From: Nageia nagi
Taxonomy: Eukaryota; Pinophyta
Assembly: GCA_050084985.1 (NCBI GenBank)
Contig: JBITNC010000001.1
Coordinates: 199,206,001 to 199,270,000, forward strand
DNA: 64,000 nt
Reading direction: 5' to 3'
The stretch's first letter is position 1; the number at the start of each line of letters is the position of its first letter. The notes beneath the pieces were generated by a model. That model was not told the origin of the DNA. It did no database searches and saw only the letters and a list, made by a program, of their open reading frames with translations. This document shows, piece after piece, positions 22,093 to 33,715 of this stretch. The position numbers and the translations under genes are program-made.

Positions 22093-25000
22093 TAACTCTC
22101 CAACATCAAATTTGAAAGCTAAGGCAAGTACCCCAACTTGCATGTTTTCAATCTTTAAAAATTGTAAACTCAATATTGATGTGAACTAGATTTTAAAGCT
22201 AGCTTTTAGTTGCATATCATTAGAGTTTGAAAATCCTAGACCGCACGCCTCTAAACTTTGACAGATTTAAATGAGGAATTAATAAGAATTAGATTAAGGA
22301 AAAATCAATGAAAATTCTTGGTTGCATATCACTAACCTTTAAGAAATCTGAACCAAGAAAAGATGCAAATAGGATTTTAAATTAAGTCTTTGGTTGCATC
22401 ATTCCCATCTTAAAAAATTCTATACCTCAAGGAGATGCAACCTAGATTTAGGAGACCTTCCTTCGTTGCACACTTTGAAGCTTTGAAAATTCCAAACCCA
22501 GAAAGCATGCGACCAAGATTCAGACCATAACCCTTAATCTCATGTGCTCAAACTTTGAAAATTTTAAATCCCAAAACGTGAGACTAGTCTTCAACCTCCC
22601 CCCCGACTTGCAAATTGCCTAAATCTTGAAAATACCAGCCATCATAAATTCCTTACTAGCTGAAATTCGTCAATCCTCTACTATTATAAGTCTTCTATGA
22701 ACCAATACTTGCCCGACTAACTATTCATTTTTTTAAAACAATTATATATTCTGAACCAAGATCTCTTTCTCTCAGAGAGAATGGGACAAGCAAATAGGCC
22801 AACTAAAAGTGGATATCAAGATAGCATTGGAAAAACAAGGGAGTACTCTACTTCCAAATGCCAATCTCAAAAATGGCCTTGCCAAGATAAGAGACACTAA
22901 TTAGTTCCAAATGGATCCAACTAAGATGTTGGAAGTGGTCATGAAGATGAAAGAGGGGGAATTGCGAGAAGACTTGTTGCATAAATCCGGGCTGTTTATA
23001 GCAGCAGTCATACCTTTCACAACCCCTTTCTCGGAATTGTGCTTCATGATTGGATCAATATGCGACCAACAAAAGAGGATCCTCCTCAATGCTAAGGGGA
23101 GACAAATTATGGATTTCAATAAGGAAGGGATTGAAAGGGCCTTCGAATGGACTGATGCAGCCATGATTCACATTGAGGAGGATTCCATAGCATTTTATGA
23201 GGCATCCAAAAAACTAGGAAGCTTAATTAGATATTGGTTGGTCGATGATTGCAAAGGGCATCATGAGAAACAACTGATAAATCCTAAACTTATCGAATTC
23301 TATCCTATGGTGTCAAAGATTATATGCTTACTATCCAAAGTACTAAGGAAAGAAGACTTGAAGTTGAGAAAAGAATATGCAAGGTTCATATTCCAGATTA
23401 ATAGAGGAAGAACCATCAGATGGAGCCAAGTTATCAATAATTCTATGGTGAAACAACTAGCCCAAATAGCCATAACTAAGAGGTTCTATATGAACTCGTA
23501 TCTGGTATATCTATTACTTCATGGTAAACAAAGGAATTCGGTGCATGGCAATATAGATGTACTAACAAAATCCCAATTTCGATGGGTTATCTTAGATGGA
23601 AGGTTGGAAATTGCTGGAATGATTTCATTACGAGCAATGATGGGTGGGAATACCAAATATATAGGGAACTTAAAGGGCATCACCATGTGAAGAGAATCTT
23701 AGAGGCTGTAATAGAGGAACTTAGAGGGCACACAAATTTCTGCATGAAAGAAGTGAAGACCACCTATATCAGGGTATACGGATTAGAGGAAGCTCCTTAT
23801 CGCTCTCACGATACATCAACGACAAAATTATACTAATGGATTTTTTGTCGACAACTTTCTTTCTTACACTCACATGTGGAAGAAGTTGACAACAATCAAT
23901 CTGCCTATCGTTGTCGGATAGTACGCTTGGACCAATTGGACGAACGTACCCACTATGTAGTAGGAACTTGATCTCTATGGATTCAACACGGAGATAAGGG
24001 CGCAACACTACGATCTTGATCACAAGATGCATGCCTTTAATAAAAAGTACCTCAAATGCCCCTATATTCACAAATGATTGAATAGAATAGAAAAATATAG
24101 AAACATTAGGGATGAGGTGGAGATTCAAAGGATACACATCCAACTAGCCAGAGCGAAGAACGAAACAACAAAGAAAAACAAGGAGATATCCAAAAGGTCC
24201 TTTGCCATCGATTCTGACCCTATAATTAAAGAAAAACCTACCTCACCTTCAATCAAAGGAAGACAAGACCGACTAGGCCAATATGCCACAATGGATATCC
24301 TAGGAAAGTAGGTCCAAGAAATTGTACAAGAGGTTGGAAAAGATGTAGCAACGTTAATAGGTGTAGAATACCAGACACATCCCTTTGAGGAGTTGGATGA
24401 CACTGCCATAGGTAAAAATGTCAGCCTAAATTGGGGTGAAATGATCAGTTCGCCATTCGTCACTACCCCACCACATGAAATCCATCAAAGCCAATCCGAG
24501 CCTATGGACTCACAACCACTAGAGAGCCCAACTCCACCTTATGCTCACGAACCCCAATGAGAAGAGCATTCAAGTCCTCTCCACGATCATAGTTCACAGA
24601 CTCCACACCATACAACCACCCCTAATCTTGAACACAACTCCTTGTCATCATCATATTCATGTACTTCATCCTCTAGTTCAGACGAGGAAGACCAGTCTAG
24701 CAAAGGTGGCAAAGAAGTAGACCAAGGAAAAGAGCCCCCAAAAGAAAATCCCCACCATTAGTTGAATGTAGATGTATGCACATATTCCAGTGACAAGGGA
24801 AGTGTCAGGATAGAAGATGATAACAACAAAATGCACTCTGAGTTAGATGAAGTCCTCAAAATACCTAACCCTATAGGCCAAGTTACTCAAATGGCGTCCT
24901 CTAAGTATTCTACTCCCAAGAGTAGGAAAAAATCAACAAAATCTCATAAGGAGACTAAGAGGACTTATCCTTGGAAAGCATCTAAACCTAGAGGGTTAGC

Positions 25001-25330
25001 ATCCAATTTAGTAGGAGGTGGGGGAATGAAGAAGATGAAGGTGAAGATGAAGAACAACACAAGAAGTGGAAGCAAATTGAGCATGACGGTAAACAAAACA
25101 CAATAGTTGAAGATCTCCCCTTAAAGCAGTTCCAACCTCAAGTGCAAAAGAGTTGGGACTTCGACATGGAAATGTGTGCCAAGGCACTATAGGTATATGC
25201 TTTAGATAAGGTGGATGATAAAGAGGAAGAAGATGAAGATGATGTTCCTGAAGGTGAAATCCCTCCAAACTATAGCATCAATACGTTCGTTGCTATGAAC
25301 AAAACCACAAGCTCGATTAATAAGCTCTCC
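22093..25330 (+). mobile_element. X element copy C, diverged and 3'-truncated
   Basis: A third member of the X family. 22100-22900 holds diverged 'ttgcatcatt/ttgcatgtt' repeats resembling the X tandem array. 22911-25310 encodes a protein collinear with the X ORF. It begins directly after the L2 LTR end; I cannot define a hairpin or left terminus. Similarity stops at about 25310-25340, where a minus-strand copia gag starts. It is clearly older or from a different subfamily: nucleotide similarity to A/B is weak while protein similarity is evident. Confidence 0.65.
22911..25310 (+). pseudogene. X-C long ORF remnant, unknown protein
   Basis: The 22911-23690 frame (259 codons, MDPTKMLEVV...) aligns by eye to the X-A/X-B product: LLHKSGLF versus LIHTCGLF, then PFSELC versus PFPNLC, GRQIMDF versus GNVIMDF, LIRYWLVDDC versus YIRPWLLEDY, and RFYMNSYLVYLLLHGK in all three. 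It continues with frameshifts through 23582-23836 and 24078-24311 to an acidic block at about 25211-25270 and VNTFVA-like sequence, where it is cut. The spacing of conserved residues across such different copies suggests the protein was once under selection. An in-frame TAG lies just upstream of the ATG at 22911. Confidence 0.6.
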
Positions 25331-25960
25331 ACGAGCAAAAGAAAACCTTTCCTTTGTGAGTGGATACCATTGCATGCTCCTCTTAATTTCAATTCTCATG
25401 GAAGGGCTCTTCTTGTTGCAATATATTCACCAACTCTTCAAAGTTTGTCTTCTATTTGGTGATGTTCAAGGATGTCAGAAAGATGCGATATGATTCCAAA
25501 TTCCAAGTGTCCTCTCAAGACAATGGGTGCAAGGAGCTTATCTTCCACCATCTCTCCTAATGCTTGTAGGGAGGCACAAAGTTCTACAACTCGGTGAAGA
25601 AATGATTCCAAGTTTTCCCCACCTTTCAGATTTAAACTGTGTAACTATATTTGAAAATGAAGAATCTGATTTTGATTTTTTGATTCAAACACTTGCTGCA
25701 ATAAAATTCAACAACATCCTTGGAATCACAAATATGGGGTTGGACATCATCCGATACTCCAAAAAGGAGGATTATACATGCCTTTCTATTGTGTTGATCA
25801 AACTGTTTTTGTGGATCTCCAACAATTTTTGGGCGTTTTTTAGTCCCATCAACGATGTTCGACAAACCTTCAAATTCAAGAATGGCTTGAATTTTTGTTT
25901 TTAGGCAGCATCATTGTTTCCTTTCAAGACTTGAGAGTTAGGAAGGAGGATTTTTGGAAC
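25330..25960 (-). pseudogene. Copia-type gag fragment
   Basis: On the minus strand a start-like MAKIVPKILLPNSQVLKGNN lies near 25960, followed by a capsid region with many frameshifts. It ends with a segment collinear with the plus-strand copia gag at 38900-43020 (shared 'aattggtgaatat-ctgcaacaagaagaagc', 'gagcatgcaatgg'). Protein and sequence are degenerate. It is cut at about 25330 by the junction with X-C. Confidence 0.55.
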
Positions 25961-26029
25961 AATTTTTGCCATTTTTACTCAAAGCTACGAAATGGAGCCC
26001 AATTCGAGATTAACGTGAGCAAATTCCAG

Positions 26030-26421
26030 TAAACAATGGCAGCCACAATGGTCTCCTACACATGCTACACTATGCTTAGTCACAGTCTACAACAACAACA
26101 GTAGCAACAATACACATGAGCAATGACAAGTTTCTTTCATAGGCTACATCTCTTCTCTTCAACAACTAGATCTGATGTGAGAGGTCTCCTGCACTGCATA
26201 TGCACAACTGAGGATTTTATGCTTACCTTCTTATTGGATCTTTGCAAGAATAAATCTTTTACAAGCTTATTGGCAGCGAGAAGCTTACTTTATTATATTC
26301 CGTAGTCAAGTATAAATACAAGAGATTGAACCTAAAAATAGATAAGTGTTCCTAAAAATAATATATATCTATAATTAACCACTATCTTATAATTAACCAG
26401 TAATTTATTATTATTCTAACA
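26030..26421 (-). mobile_element. Possible copia LTR upstream of the gag fragment
   Basis: On the minus strand the sequence starts TGTTAGAATAATAATAAATT at 26421 and runs to about 26030, with TATAAATAC-like sequence and CTGTTGTTGTTGTAGACTGTG. TGTTAG is a common copia LTR start, and the gag fragment lies just downstream. I cannot find the partner LTR, a primer site or a target duplication, so this is tentative. Confidence 0.35.
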
Positions 26422-27099
26422 TGATACCTGAAATGCGAGTGATTTGGTCGTTGAGCTAGATGAACTTCAACCTAGCCATGAGAGCCAAGGCAAACCTAAT
26501 ATAGCGTAAATTCATCAGTTGTTTGCTCCAGAAGTCCAAGATTCATCCTGCAAGGTCACAGGCTGTTTGTCAGCCTTCTTCCAATCCACCAACTCAAGAT
26601 AAATATTTTCTGTATCTCCTCTTGTAACTTTGCATGATCCTATATTGCATATTGGTATTAATCTATTTTTCATTCCATGGACATAATTAAATAATACATA
26701 TTTTAATACATTGCTCATTATTTTTTCTGTTTACAAAATATTTTTTATTTTTGTCTGCAGTAACCATTTCAGTAACTGACTTTTAATCTATGTAATAACT
26801 ATTTCTCCAAGGCATTTGATATCTTGCATGCCATAGAACCAGTTAGGAGTAATAAAATAAATATATATATACAAGATCAACATCGTTATGTGAGTTGTGG
26901 CTGGTCCAAGGGTGTCTGACATAAAACATTATTATTTATTTCCTAGTCTTAATTTTAACTATTTATAGAAAAATCTCTAATACAAAGCATACATTTTGAT
27001 GTAAACTGAACTTGTTCATCCTGCAGTATTTGTGTAGTTACATTAACTTTTTATTTAAAAACTGTACATAATGCTTGAAAGATGCTGCACGATAAACAG
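26422..27099. other. Non-coding / intron sequence upstream of VPS26C exon
   Basis: AT-rich DNA with T-runs. A 67-codon minus-strand stretch (26515-26718) has protein-like composition but no family I can name. Near 26750 'tttttgtctgcag' looks like a splice acceptor, but no matching VPS26C coding follows it. Confidence 0.35.
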
Positions 27100-27284
27100 G
27101 AGGATTTCGAGTTATGGGTAGGGTTCCCACACAATGCTCCTTGACAGAACCTGTTACAGGGGAGATAATGGTTGAAGCATCAGTTGTGCCAATTCATTCA
27201 ATTGATATTCGGTTACTACGTGTTGAATCAATTATTGTTGGAACCAAAAATGCAATTCAAACCACAGAGATTCAAACAACACAG
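27100..27284 (+). CDS. VPS26C: VPS26C (DSCR3-like) internal exon
   Basis: The exon encodes GGFRVMGRVPTQCSL, then a beta-rich stretch including VEASVVPIHSIDIRLLRVES and ending at QTTEIQTTQ. This matches the C-terminal arrestin-like half of VPS26C/DSCR3, a VPS26-related cargo-recognition protein of the Retriever-type endosomal recycling complex. It is preceded by AAACAG (acceptor) and followed by GTAACT (donor, 27285). The entering intron is phase 1. The frame is open and splice sites are sound, so this may be a real exon of a long-intron gene or a well-kept fragment. The upstream polypyrimidine tract is weak. Earlier exons are not visible to the left, where retroelements begin at 26.4 kb. Confidence 0.75.
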
Positions 27285-27379
27285 GTAACTGATTGGTTTG
27301 CTATAACTATAAGAACATCAAGAATTGAGTTTTCAGCATTAGCGGTAAATCACTAATAGAGTTTGTGTTTCTATATTAG

Positions 27380-27468
27380 GTGGCAGATGGAGATGTTTGT
27401 CGATGCATGGCATTACCGATATATATTATTCTGCCCCGACTTTTGATGTGCCCTAGTTTTTCAAATGA
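27380..27468 (+). CDS. VPS26C: VPS26C (DSCR3-like) next exon
   Basis: After a 95-bp intron ending CTATATTAG, the frame continues VADGDVCRCMALPIY then IILPRLLMCPSFSN and meets the donor GTAAGT at 27469. The VADGDVC...LPIYxxLPRL block is highly characteristic of VPS26C. The final coding exon expected next (beginning around a GPFxVEFK motif in the family) was not found in the rest of the window. Either the intron is very long or this is a partial gene copy. The 3' part of the exon and its donor lie in a tandem duplication (27426-27554). Confidence 0.75.
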
Positions 27469-27554
27469 GTAAGTTGTCAATATTTTGATAATCTTATTCT
27501 GCCCCAACTTTTGATGTGCCCTATTTTTTCAAATAAGTTGTCAATATTTTGATA
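27426..27554 (+). repeat. Tandem duplication across a VPS26C exon end and splice donor
   Basis: Unit 1 (27426-27493, 68 bp) contains the last 43 bases of the exon, the donor and 25 bases of intron. Unit 2 (27494-27554) repeats it but lacks the four bases TGAG at the donor, leaving no GT there, and has C/G-to-A and G-to-T changes. Only the first donor looks usable. Confidence 0.8.
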
Positions 27555-29960
27555 TATTTTTGTTTTGTGAGACAAAATGCATCATTATATTCATAAATCA
27601 GAAATCTTATTCATCAGGTTAGTTATCAATATTTATTGGTCATAATAAATTGTTCTATATATATTTATACATACATACATAGTTGAAACCAATGCTCATT
27701 TACTACTTATGACAACCTGAATAAAAACCATATACTAAACATGGGATGGATATCTGTAAATGGGTGTATAAATTTTACTCAGAATTTACATGAGTCAAAT
27801 CTAGTACAACAAAGCATCCAATAATTAAAGTTTTAGCCAAACATTGAAGTCATCCAAGAGGTACAACAAATCAAGCAACCACTGATGTCTTAAATATTGG
27901 AAGGTAGGGCAGAATTACAAACAAAATAAAGTTATTCACCACCACAAAGAATTTTGAACCTAATAAAAGGTCTTAAACTATGTTTTGGAAACAAGAAATC
28001 TAAGCTTGTAACAAGTCTATGATCAGAGTCAAATCAACTAATGAACCCCATGGATTGTGCTCTGATCCATTGCAAGATACTGATCAGACAAGCTACTATT
28101 GTCAATATGATCTATGAACCAATGTTTTCTATTGCGCCCAGTTAAATGTAGCATCCACGCAGATCAGAACCACAAACGAAAAGTATTGTAATCCGGCTAA
28201 TTAACTACTTTTGATAACTCATAAATTTGATCCTCAATGACCTGTGAATAACTGGAACATAAGAAAGCACCACAACACTAACCAAATGCAACCATAAAAA
28301 GAAAACCACAAATTGATTATAAGATAGCTCCATGATAATTGTCCAGAAAACAACTGCTAAAATCCAACTAAGTGAACATAGTGATGCAATTGCTAAGAAA
28401 CTACTAATCATCGAAGAAATCTAACCAAATGCCATAATATCTTAGTCGCAAAATAAATATTCAGTCAACTTTGTCTTCCAAAGGGAACAGACAAATGGAT
28501 GAAATCTAGTCTCTGATGAAACTTCCTCAGGATTCTTGATATCGGAAGCACCAAACATCAGCAACTCTTATTTATAGTCAGCTAAAAAAAACACAAAAGC
28601 TTAATAAGCTCTAAACCAATCTGGCATTTTACCAATTGTCCAGATTCTCACCACATAGAAAGTAATGTGAGTGCTGTTTCTATAATGGAATAAGAGCTTG
28701 AAAATGCAAAAGCACAATAAAAATAATACCAAGTTTGTTGATGTATGTACAATCAAGAAATGTGCTTTAAGAATGCAATCATCAAAGATCTAATAGCAAG
28801 TTTTTAATCAAACAAACTCCTATCATCCATCCATTAAATAAGAGCTGGGAAGAAACCAATCCTAATAATAAATCATTGACTGAGGTGACAAAACAATTAA
28901 TCTTCAATTTGAAAGAAAACCAATTAAGTGCATCCAGTTCATGCCTTTCTATGTCATGGATAATTCATGGAGCATCATATTCATGCATCATCTAAATGGC
29001 CTAGGAATAAAGGATCAAAATATGGAAACTGTATAATCTAGATATCTGAATCCAATAATTGAATCTCTGACAATTTTGACACAAGACTCGTTGTGACATG
29101 TTTCTTTTTCAACATTGGAATTATTAATGTTACTGCCAACCTAAATCTCTTCCCAGTCTACATAGCAACACTTCTATGCTTAGTAAAACAGGCATTTGAA
29201 AAATAACTTGTAACCTCACAAATAGGACATAGATAAGTGCCCACACATATCACATTGGGAGACCAGACTGATGTAACTTTTGATGAATTCTATTGGCTTA
29301 GTATAGTCTGGTATAACAAAGGCTGGACCATTACTGGCACAATGTAGTCCATGTCAATTAGGATTTGACTTGATCTATTTGAGGTCTTGTGTCTAAAAAC
29401 TTCTTCTCTGATTTATCGATTCATCACTTTTGAAACATCGGATATACCTCTTTTGAAAACCATATTAGGAATTGTTTTGCTTCTTTCTTTACTACTCTTT
29501 TACAAGTGCGTGCAAAATGTCAGTTTGAATTCCAAAAGGCTGTTATATATATATATATTTTTGAGTTCCTTGATAAAATACTCTTTTGTTTAATATCCTA
29601 TGAACCTGCTTGTTTATAGTCTCATTGCCTTTTCCACATAGGGAGATAACTGTTTATTAGCTTCTTGCTTCTGATAAAATTACGAAGCACATATATAGCA
29701 TGTACAGACAAGATGACTTCCAAACTGGAAAAAATTATATTCCAATGTTCGACTCTTTTGCAAATTGACCAAACAAGGTTGCCAACAACAAAGTCTTCAT
29801 CAGTGTATACAAATTCAGGTTCTTGGGAAAAATGGCTTTGGGCCAAATTTAAAAAAAGGAAAAAAATATCAGGAAAAACTTGTTACATTAAAAAATACAA
29901 AAAACATTCAATTTTTTTTTCTAAAGAATATGCTTATCTAATTAATTGCCATAAATCATT
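27555..29960. other. Long AT-rich non-coding stretch (possible VPS26C intron)
   Basis: No coding sequence, LTR or repeat I can define. Small ORFs here (such as 28205-28411, 29387-29593) are AT-rich and unlike any family. An (AT)n run lies at about 29546-29562. Confidence 0.4.
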
Positions 29961-29974
29961 CTCATATGTGGCAT

Positions 29975-31060
29975 ACAAGGTTACACATGGGTTGGGTACG
30001 GGGGTACGCGTACTCGAGGATGGTAGGGTATGGGAACCTGATTTTAGAGGATGGCTCGGAAATGGCAAGTATATAACTAGTAAAAATTCCCAAAAATTTC
30101 AGATTTTTTAGAAATAAACATCTTTTCTAATTCTACATTCATATTATCAATTCATTGACTAAATGAATCATTGAATTCATTCCTAGGACATTCAATTTGA
30201 AATTAAATATCAAATGGTAAAAATTAAAATTAAAAATAAAAACACAAAATTGAGAACTCATAATACTGAAACTTGAAATTTGAAAGTGAAACTAAGTTAC
30301 GAAAATAATAATATTCAAATATGAAAGAGCAATAGGCTAATAGCATAATCAATGACCCATAATTATATAATGTCATTAAGTTGAATCAAGTATATAATAT
30401 TAATAATTAATGTAATATCACTCATATGTAATGTCAAAATGATCATAATGTCATACGTGAAGTCAAAATGAAAACTAAAGTAAAACTATTGCTCTAAGCC
30501 TAAAGACTCTAATTCCAATTGCTCATCCTTTGCTGATCTATTTGAGAAGTTATCCTCCTCAAGATCATCTAACCGAAGAGCATCATCCACTAACAGTCCA
30601 AGAAACTCCTCCTGATCCTCATCCTCATCAATTTGGCTCGGATCCTCTTAAAATTTAAAATTATCATTTTATGGATAATTAAATTATATGTATAAATTCT
30701 TAAATACAAATAATACAATTAAATTATTAAAATTAGAATTAAAATTAAAAATTTAAATAAAATACATAAATAAAATTATTAAAATTATAATTTTGATGTT
30801 GTAAAGCCAAAGTGGATGCTTGACTGTCTCCAAACATCCCCCAACTATCCCCCTTTTGCCCCTTCTTTTGGGGATGGCTCCCCGAGGCCTAGAAACGTTT
30901 CCGGGATGGCCGTTGCTGTTTCCCCAAAAAGGGGTATGACGGGGAAGCATCCCCTTCGGTGTACCCATGTTTTGGGGGATGGGGGAACGGGGGGACGGGG
31001 AAACACGTCCCTCAAGTGGGGGACGTGTCCCTGTGTTTCCGTGGTGCCATATCATCCAAC
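29975..31060 (-). mobile_element. hAT-like transposon remnant with acidic C-terminal tail
   Basis: The minus strand at about 30650-30480 encodes an acidic stretch with LLVDDALRLDDLEEDNFSN, typical of the tail after the dimerisation domain in plant hAT transposases. Flanking it are unusual G/C-rich blocks: 'gggtacgggggtacgcgtactcgagg' at about 29990-30015 and a long 'ggggaacggggggacgggg' block at 30800-31050. Such blocks occur near the ends of some hAT elements. I could not define inverted repeats or an 8-bp duplication, so the borders are approximate. Confidence 0.4.
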
Positions 31061-31353
31061 AACACATTCATGATGTAAATTTGAAGAAAATGATAGTGGA
31101 ACATAATTCATATTCATAAATCATAACATCGATATACAAAAACATATGAAATAAAAAGTCATCTACAAAATGTATGTCAGATGTCTACTCATAACTGATA
31201 AGTCTCATACTTCCAAGTGCCAACAAGTGCAAAAAATAGTAAATAATTAAATACAATGTCAAGGCATCAATGTGAATGGTTCGAGGACATAGCCCTTTTA
31301 TTAGTCAATCGGCCATCAGTACGTATTCTAGCTAGTGCTACGAGGAGGCAATT

Positions 31354-32200
31354 TGTAGAATCCCAATCACAATTCAAGTGGAATTAAATAAAAAGCACAC
31401 AAGTATACTCCAACATCTGATCTAAGGCATCCAGATAAAGCTCAAGCAATGAAATAATGCCAATGGTTGGCCAAGACTAGCAGATACAAGTATTCAAACC
31501 CTCACAATGCCAACGTATGGCTTACACAAACATATACATGCAAAAGTAATCCAACGATGCCAATGGACAAGTATGCACAACACAAATATGAGATCCAATA
31601 GTCCACGACTTGTATTAGGATGTATGATGAAACAAGATACAATACTAGGTTCAAAGGGCCCAACGTTGGCCTCCAAGGAGCCAACTAGGGCACAACGAAT
31701 ATCCTCAATGCTGAACGGACGAAACATTGAATGGGACAGCCTCACTCCCTCAGAATATGAATCTTCTCCACCAAAGGAGCCCTCTCCAAACCTTGGCGAC
31801 CAACTAAATGGTTGAAGTGTGACCTCGGAATACCACCAGATGGGCTAGGGTGCTACACCAAAGCTGTAGATTAATAGGATCCCTCAGCCTATCAACCCTC
31901 CTAGATGTTGCACCCAAGGATATTGCTTGATGTTACGCCAAGACTTATGTCCTTTGGACGGTAAGTGTATAATCAATAATTTGTATATCCAATAATAATG
32001 CTCTAAGGGCTAATATAGCTTTCCTGGATCTGGATCTCACCTCGAAGTCATCACCCAGTCCCCTCAAACCCCAACGATGGCACCTAAGAGTCATTCCAGG
32101 CCAACATGGGTATTTGGGCATCCCTTATGCTCCACGTGGGTCCTCAAGCTCAATGTGGGCTTAGGCATGCATGTGTGGGTCCAGGAGGCATGTGTGGGCA
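31354..32200 (-). mobile_element. Truncated L1-family LTR
   Basis: On the plus strand it reads TGTAGAATCCCAATCACAA, the complement of an L1 LTR 3' end, and stays collinear with the 205-1389 LTR to about 32200. There the 5' part of the LTR (about 250 bp) is missing. No duplication can be assigned because one end is lost. Confidence 0.7.
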
Positions 32201-32472
32201 TTCTAATACATGATTCAATCAGGCCAAACGTGTTTTGTCTTTGTCTTTGTCGTGATAGAAGCCCCAAGTCGCTTGTATCATTATGGACATTGATTTCAAA
32301 GTGTGCGAATAGAATATGAAAGGAAGAACGCATCGCATCAACATCACATCAAGTCTACACAAACATACCTGTTGTGACTGCTCATCTAATTATTGATCAT
32401 CTTGCAAGTGTCCAATGCTTGTAGTTCATGAGATTGCATAAAACAAATAGTGAGACTGTGTGGAGTGCATGT
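32201..32472. other. Unassigned spacer between two LTRs
   Basis: 272 bp with no recognisable coding or repeat content. Its last bases carry the TTGTA target duplication (32473-32477) of the next element. Confidence 0.4.
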
Positions 32473-32477
32473 TTGTA

Positions 32478-33681
32478 TGTGACTTTCCCCTTTGATTATT
32501 GTACTTAATTCTGGAATCCAATGGATTCCCTCTTTGTACATATTTAATTATGCTTTATTAGTTAGGACTTGGAATAGAAGATATAAAGGTCTATTGGACC
32601 CCACTGTGAGCCCCAAGTGGGATGTCTCTCTCCCAAGTGTAGTTTAGTATGATTTAATGTACTTGGAGATCCCGAAACATGATCGTGGGAATCCTAAGGC
32701 TTATTTAGCACTTATGGATAGTTACTTAATGGCCCCACCATTGAGATTGGGAGCACTTGTACATATGCACCAACATTGGAGAGGCTTCTAGACCCCCACG
32801 TTGGCCCATGAAACCCACACATGCCCTTAGACGCCCACATATGCCTCCTTGACCCACACATGTATCCTTAGGCCCATGTTGAGCTTGAGGACCCACGTGG
32901 AGCATGAGGGAGGCCTAGATACCCATGTTGGGCCTGGAATGACTCCTAGGTGCCATCGTTGGGGTTTAAGGGGTTGGGTGATGAATATGTGGTGAGATCT
33001 AGATCTAGTGTGTGCTATATTAGCCCTTAGAGCATCATTGTTGGATATATAGATTTGATAATATTACTCATACCGTTTAGTGGACAAAAGTCTTGGAGCA
33101 GGGTCAAGCAACATCTCTAGGTGCAACATCTAGGAGGTTTAATAGGCTGAGGGATCCTATTGATCTACGACTTTGGTATAGCACCTTAGTCCATTTGGTG
33201 GCATTCCGAGGTCACACTTCTACCATTTAGTTGGTTGCCAAGGTTTGGAGAGAGCTCCTTCGATGGGGAGGATTCAGATTCTGAGAGAGTAAGGCTGTCC
33301 CATTCAGTGTTCCATCTATCCAACAGTGATCATATTCATTGTGCTCTAGTTGGCTCCTTGAAGGCCAACGTTGAGCCTTGTGGGCTTGGTATTGTATCAA
33401 TATTCATTTTGTATCTTCAATACAAGCCATGGACTATTGGATCTTATTATTGTGTTGTGCATACTTGTGTATTGGCATCGTTGGATTACTTTTGCACGTG
33501 TATGATTGTATGAGCCATACGTTGGCATTGTGAGGTAATGCATACTTGTATCTGCTATTCTAGGCTTGATGTTGGCATTATTGCATTGCTTGCGCTTTAT
33601 CTAGATGCCCTAGGTCCAACATTTGAGTATACTTGTGTGTTTTGATTTAATTGCACTTGAATTTGTTTTTGGGATTTTACA
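32478..33681 (+). repeat. 5' LTR (family L1)
   Basis: Starts TGTGACTTTCCCC and ends GGGATTTTACA. The primer-binding site follows after one base. Confidence 0.9.
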
Positions 33682-33682
33682 G

Positions 33683-33698
33683 TGGTATCAGAGCTTGG
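33683..33698 (+). other. Primer-binding site, initiator-Met tRNA type
   Basis: TGGTATCAGAGCTTGG directly downstream of the 5' LTR. TGGTATCAGAGC is complementary to the 3' end of plant initiator-Met tRNA, the usual primer of many plant LTR elements. Confidence 0.9.
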
Positions 33699-33715
33699 AT
33701 CTAGCTAGCCTGTGA

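Noticed and set aside
26515-26718. Additional VPS26C exon
   Set aside because: The protein-like frame is on the opposite strand and its sequence does not resemble any part of VPS26C.
30753-31073. Overlapping Pro/Gly-rich ORFs on both strands
   Set aside because: They reflect the G/C-rich low-complexity block, not coding sequence.
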